Positions 6,344 to 7,875 of a stretch of 7,875 bases of DNA are shown one piece after another; within the stretch, counting starts at the first letter, position 1; the number at the start of each line of letters is the position of its first letter. Source of the DNA: Pseudomonadota bacterium (GTDB lineage: Bacteria; Pseudomonadota; Gammaproteobacteria; Burkholderiales; Burkholderiaceae); NCBI GenBank assembly GCA_963205525.1, contig CAUJJP010000191.1:1-7875 (forward strand). The letters are read 5' to 3'. The notes under the pieces are model-generated. The model was not told where the DNA came from. It did not search any database and saw nothing but the letters and a program-made list of their open reading frames with translations. Both the position numbers and the translations under genes were made by a program.

Positions 6344-7477
6344 TCAGGCGGCCTGATTGCGCCAGGCAGGATGTGGGACGGCAGCGCTTGCATCCTGCCC
6401 GGCCCGCGCGTGCAGCCAGACCAGCCAGCCGAACAAGGCCGCCGCCCCGGCGGTGTGCAACAGCGCCGCCAGCAGCGGCCAGCCCAGCACCACGTTGGAC
6501 AGGCCGCTGAGCCACTGCAGGCCCAGCAGCGCCGCCAGCACGCCGGCCCCCCGCTGCTGGCCGGCGCGCCAGAGGCAGCGCGCCTGCCAGACCAGGACCA
6601 GGGTGAGGACGAGGGCGAAGATGCGGTGCACCAGGTGGATGCCCACCAGCGCCTGCAGGCTCAGCAGGCCGCCCTGCCCGTCCTCGCCCAGGTGGCGCAG
6701 GACGGTGAAGCCGGAGCTGAACTCCGCCTGCGGCCACCACTGGCCGTTGCAGGTCGGGAAGCCGCTGCAGGCCAGCACCGCGTAGTTGGTGCTGACCCAG
6801 CCGCCCAGCGTCACCTGCATCAGCAGCACCGCCATCGCCAGCAGCAGGCCGCGGCGCAGGCCGGCGCCACCGGCCATGGCTTGCGGCCTGAACTGCGCGT
6901 ACTGGCGTACCAGCAGGCCCAGCAGCACCAGGCCGCCGATCAGGTGCAGGGTGACGATCGCGGGGTAGAGCTTGAGCGTCACCGTGTACTTGCCGAACAG
7001 GCCTTGCACGATCACCCACAAGAGGGTGAAGCTGGCCCACCAGGGCGAGTGCGGCAGCCGGCGCCGCGCGACCCAGGAGAAGGCGGCCAGCACCATGATG
7101 AGCGCGCCCACCGTCATCGCCAGGTAGCGGTGCACCATCTCTATCCAGGCCTTGGAGAAGGTCACCGGCCCGCTCGGCATCTCGCTCTGGGCGGCGTGGA
7201 TCTCGTCGTGCGCACCGAGCGGACTCGCGCTGCCGTAGCAGCCCGGCCAGTCGGGGCAGCCGAGGCCGGAATCGGTGAGCCGGGTGAAGGCGCCGAAGGC
7301 GATGAGGTCGAAGGTCAGGAACATGGTGAGCGCGGTCAGCGCCGCCAGCCTGGCCGTGGTGTCGGCGCCGCGCTGGCGAAGCCACCACCACGACAAGGGC
7401 AGCAGGGCGATCACCGCGGCCAGCAACAGCAGGCGCAAAGCGGGTGCGAGGTCGACGAGGGCGAGGCTGGAATCCAT
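6344..7477 (-). CDS. ctaA: Heme A synthase (COX15/CtaA family)
   Basis: CtaA oxidises the C8 methyl of heme O to a formyl group, giving heme A for aa3-type cytochrome oxidase. It is an inner-membrane protein of 377 residues with about eight membrane segments in two related halves. Putative heme-ligand histidines are visible: H116 in the ExxH motif (E113-M-V-H116), H178 in TLHLIGG, H284 in GIHLVHR and H341 in LLHTAG. Each half has a loop cysteine pair with the same spacing: C74/C80 (CPDWPGC) and C237/C243 (CSGFPTC). The ATG at 7477 was chosen because it gives the family N-terminus and lies 5 bases after the previous stop; an open extension to 7834 lies over that gene and lacks family sequence. 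ctaB follows after 19 bases, so the two successive enzymes of the pathway are made together. Confidence 0.95.
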   Translation of the reverse strand: MDSSLALVDLAPALRLLLLAAVIALLPLSWWWLRQRGADTTARLAALTALTMFLTFDLIAFGAFTRLTDSGLGCPDWPGCYGSASPLGAHDEIHAAQSEMPSGPVTFSKAWIEMVHRYLAMTVGALIMVLAAFSWVARRRLPHSPWWASFTLLWVIVQGLFGKYTVTLKLYPAIVTLHLIGGLVLLGLLVRQYAQFRPQAMAGGAGLRRGLLLAMAVLLMQVTLGGWVSTNYAVLACSGFPTCNGQWWPQAEFSSGFTVLRHLGEDGQGGLLSLQALVGIHLVHRIFALVLTLVLVWQARCLWRAGQQRGAGVLAALLGLQWLSGLSNVVLGWPLLAALLHTAGAAALFGWLVWLHARAGQDASAAVPHPAWRNQAA

Positions 7478-7482
7478 GGCAA

Positions 7483-7875
7483 TCAGTCGCGACCGGCGCG
7501 GTCCCAGGAGGCGGAGGCGCGCAGCAATCGGTCGAGGTCCTTCTTCATCTTCTGCGGGTCGGGCTCGACGGGCCAGCGCATCATCCATTCGCCCATCGGA
7601 TCGACAATGTACAAGTGCCCGGCCAGCGCCTGCCCGGCCTGCGGCGCCAGCCAGCGCGCCAGCGCCGGTGCATCGGCGTGCAGGAATCGCATCGGCCCGG
7701 TCGCCTGCAGCGCGGCCTGCAGCGCAGCTGAGGGCTGGCCGCCGTCGGTGATCAGCCAGACGCGGTCGATGCGGTCGCGCTCGCGCCCCAGCATCTCGCG
7801 CAGCTGGCGCTGCAGGTACAGCCGCTGCTCGCAAGCGCGGTCACAGGCTGCCGAGCCCAGCGCCACCAGCAGCCA
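7483..7875 (-). CDS. Sco/thioredoxin-like protein of the cytochrome oxidase operon (5' end outside window)
   Basis: The C-terminal 130 codons are visible; the frame is open to the right edge (WLLVALGSAACDRAC...). In Burkholderiales a protein of this kind is, as I recall, commonly found between surf1 and ctaA and annotated as a cytochrome oxidase assembly or hypothetical transmembrane protein. What can be seen is a strand-like WLLVALGSA, then a CxxxC motif (CDRAC) placed as in Sco proteins, a helix-rich middle, and LAGHLYIVDPMGEWMMRWP, which resembles the Sco segment with its ligand histidine and VDPxG turn. This suggests a divergent Sco/thioredoxin fold facing the periplasm, with the membrane anchor off-window. 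The GTG at 7866 is not taken as the start because the strand before the CxxxC would be cut. Its stop lies 5 bases before ctaA. The fold assignment is inference; the operon membership is strong. Confidence 0.75.
   Translation of the reverse strand, partial: WLLVALGSAACDRACEQRLYLQRQLREMLGRERDRIDRVWLITDGGQPSAALQAALQATGPMRFLHADAPALARWLAPQAGQALAGHLYIVDPMGEWMMRWPVEPDPQKMKKDLDRLLRASASWDRAGRD

Noticed and set aside
6325..6393. Longer ctaB beginning at ATG 6393
   Set aside because: It would overlap ctaA by 50 bases and add 23 residues without family likeness. It cannot be fully excluded, as neither start has a strong ribosome binding site.
7478..7834. Longer ctaA beginning at 7834
   Set aside because: The extension is the upstream Sco-like gene read in another phase; the family-like N-terminus begins at 7477.
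1..7875. Mobile elements, CRISPR arrays, tRNA or rRNA genes, riboswitches
   Set aside because: I looked on both strands and saw no transposase, integrase, spaced direct repeats, cloverleaf-like sequence or known riboswitch core.

Overview
The window is a GC-rich chromosomal segment from a Gram-negative bacterium. It most resembles a betaproteobacterium of the order Burkholderiales (Rubrivivax/Leptothrix-like). This placement rests on protein style and gene order: a ctaA-ctaB-sco run convergent with rpoH, and the beta-type RpoH sequence. It is inference; no database search was run. Nothing in the window looks mobile: no insertion sequence, integrase, phage gene, CRISPR array, tRNA or rRNA was found. 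It reads as core genome.

Plus strand, left half. The 3' end of ychF (2-388) is followed by a 96-base gap with small dyads. Next is a 1062-residue membrane hybrid histidine kinase (485-3673) with the order MASE1, CHASE, PAS, HisKA, HATPase, receiver. Close behind it lies the heat-shock sigma factor gene rpoH (3751-4674). The 77-base gap between them carries a near-perfect CIRCE operator (3684-3710), overlapped by an extended -10 element. This implies that rpoH is repressed by HrcA, joining the two main bacterial heat-shock control circuits.

Minus strand, right half. A tight run, read from high to low coordinates, contains a partial gene for a Sco/thioredoxin-like protein (7875-7483), heme A synthase ctaA (7477-6344), heme O synthase ctaB (6324-5419) and a Sco1/SenC copper chaperone lipoprotein (5431-4817). 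Gaps are 5 and 19 bases, and ctaB and sco overlap by 13 bases, so this is almost surely one transcript. It is the tail of a cytochrome aa3 oxidase assembly operon: CtaB makes heme O from protoheme, CtaA oxidises heme O to heme A, and Sco handles copper/thiol chemistry for the CuA site. rpoH and sco converge on a 142-base spacer (4675-4816) that holds a GC-rich hairpin and a 9-base tandem repeat.

No wholly new system is evident. The points most worth following are the CIRCE-controlled rpoH, the cluster of GAGTG/CACTC dyads around that promoter, the divergent CxxxC protein at the right edge, and the orphan MASE1-CHASE hybrid kinase directly ahead of rpoH.
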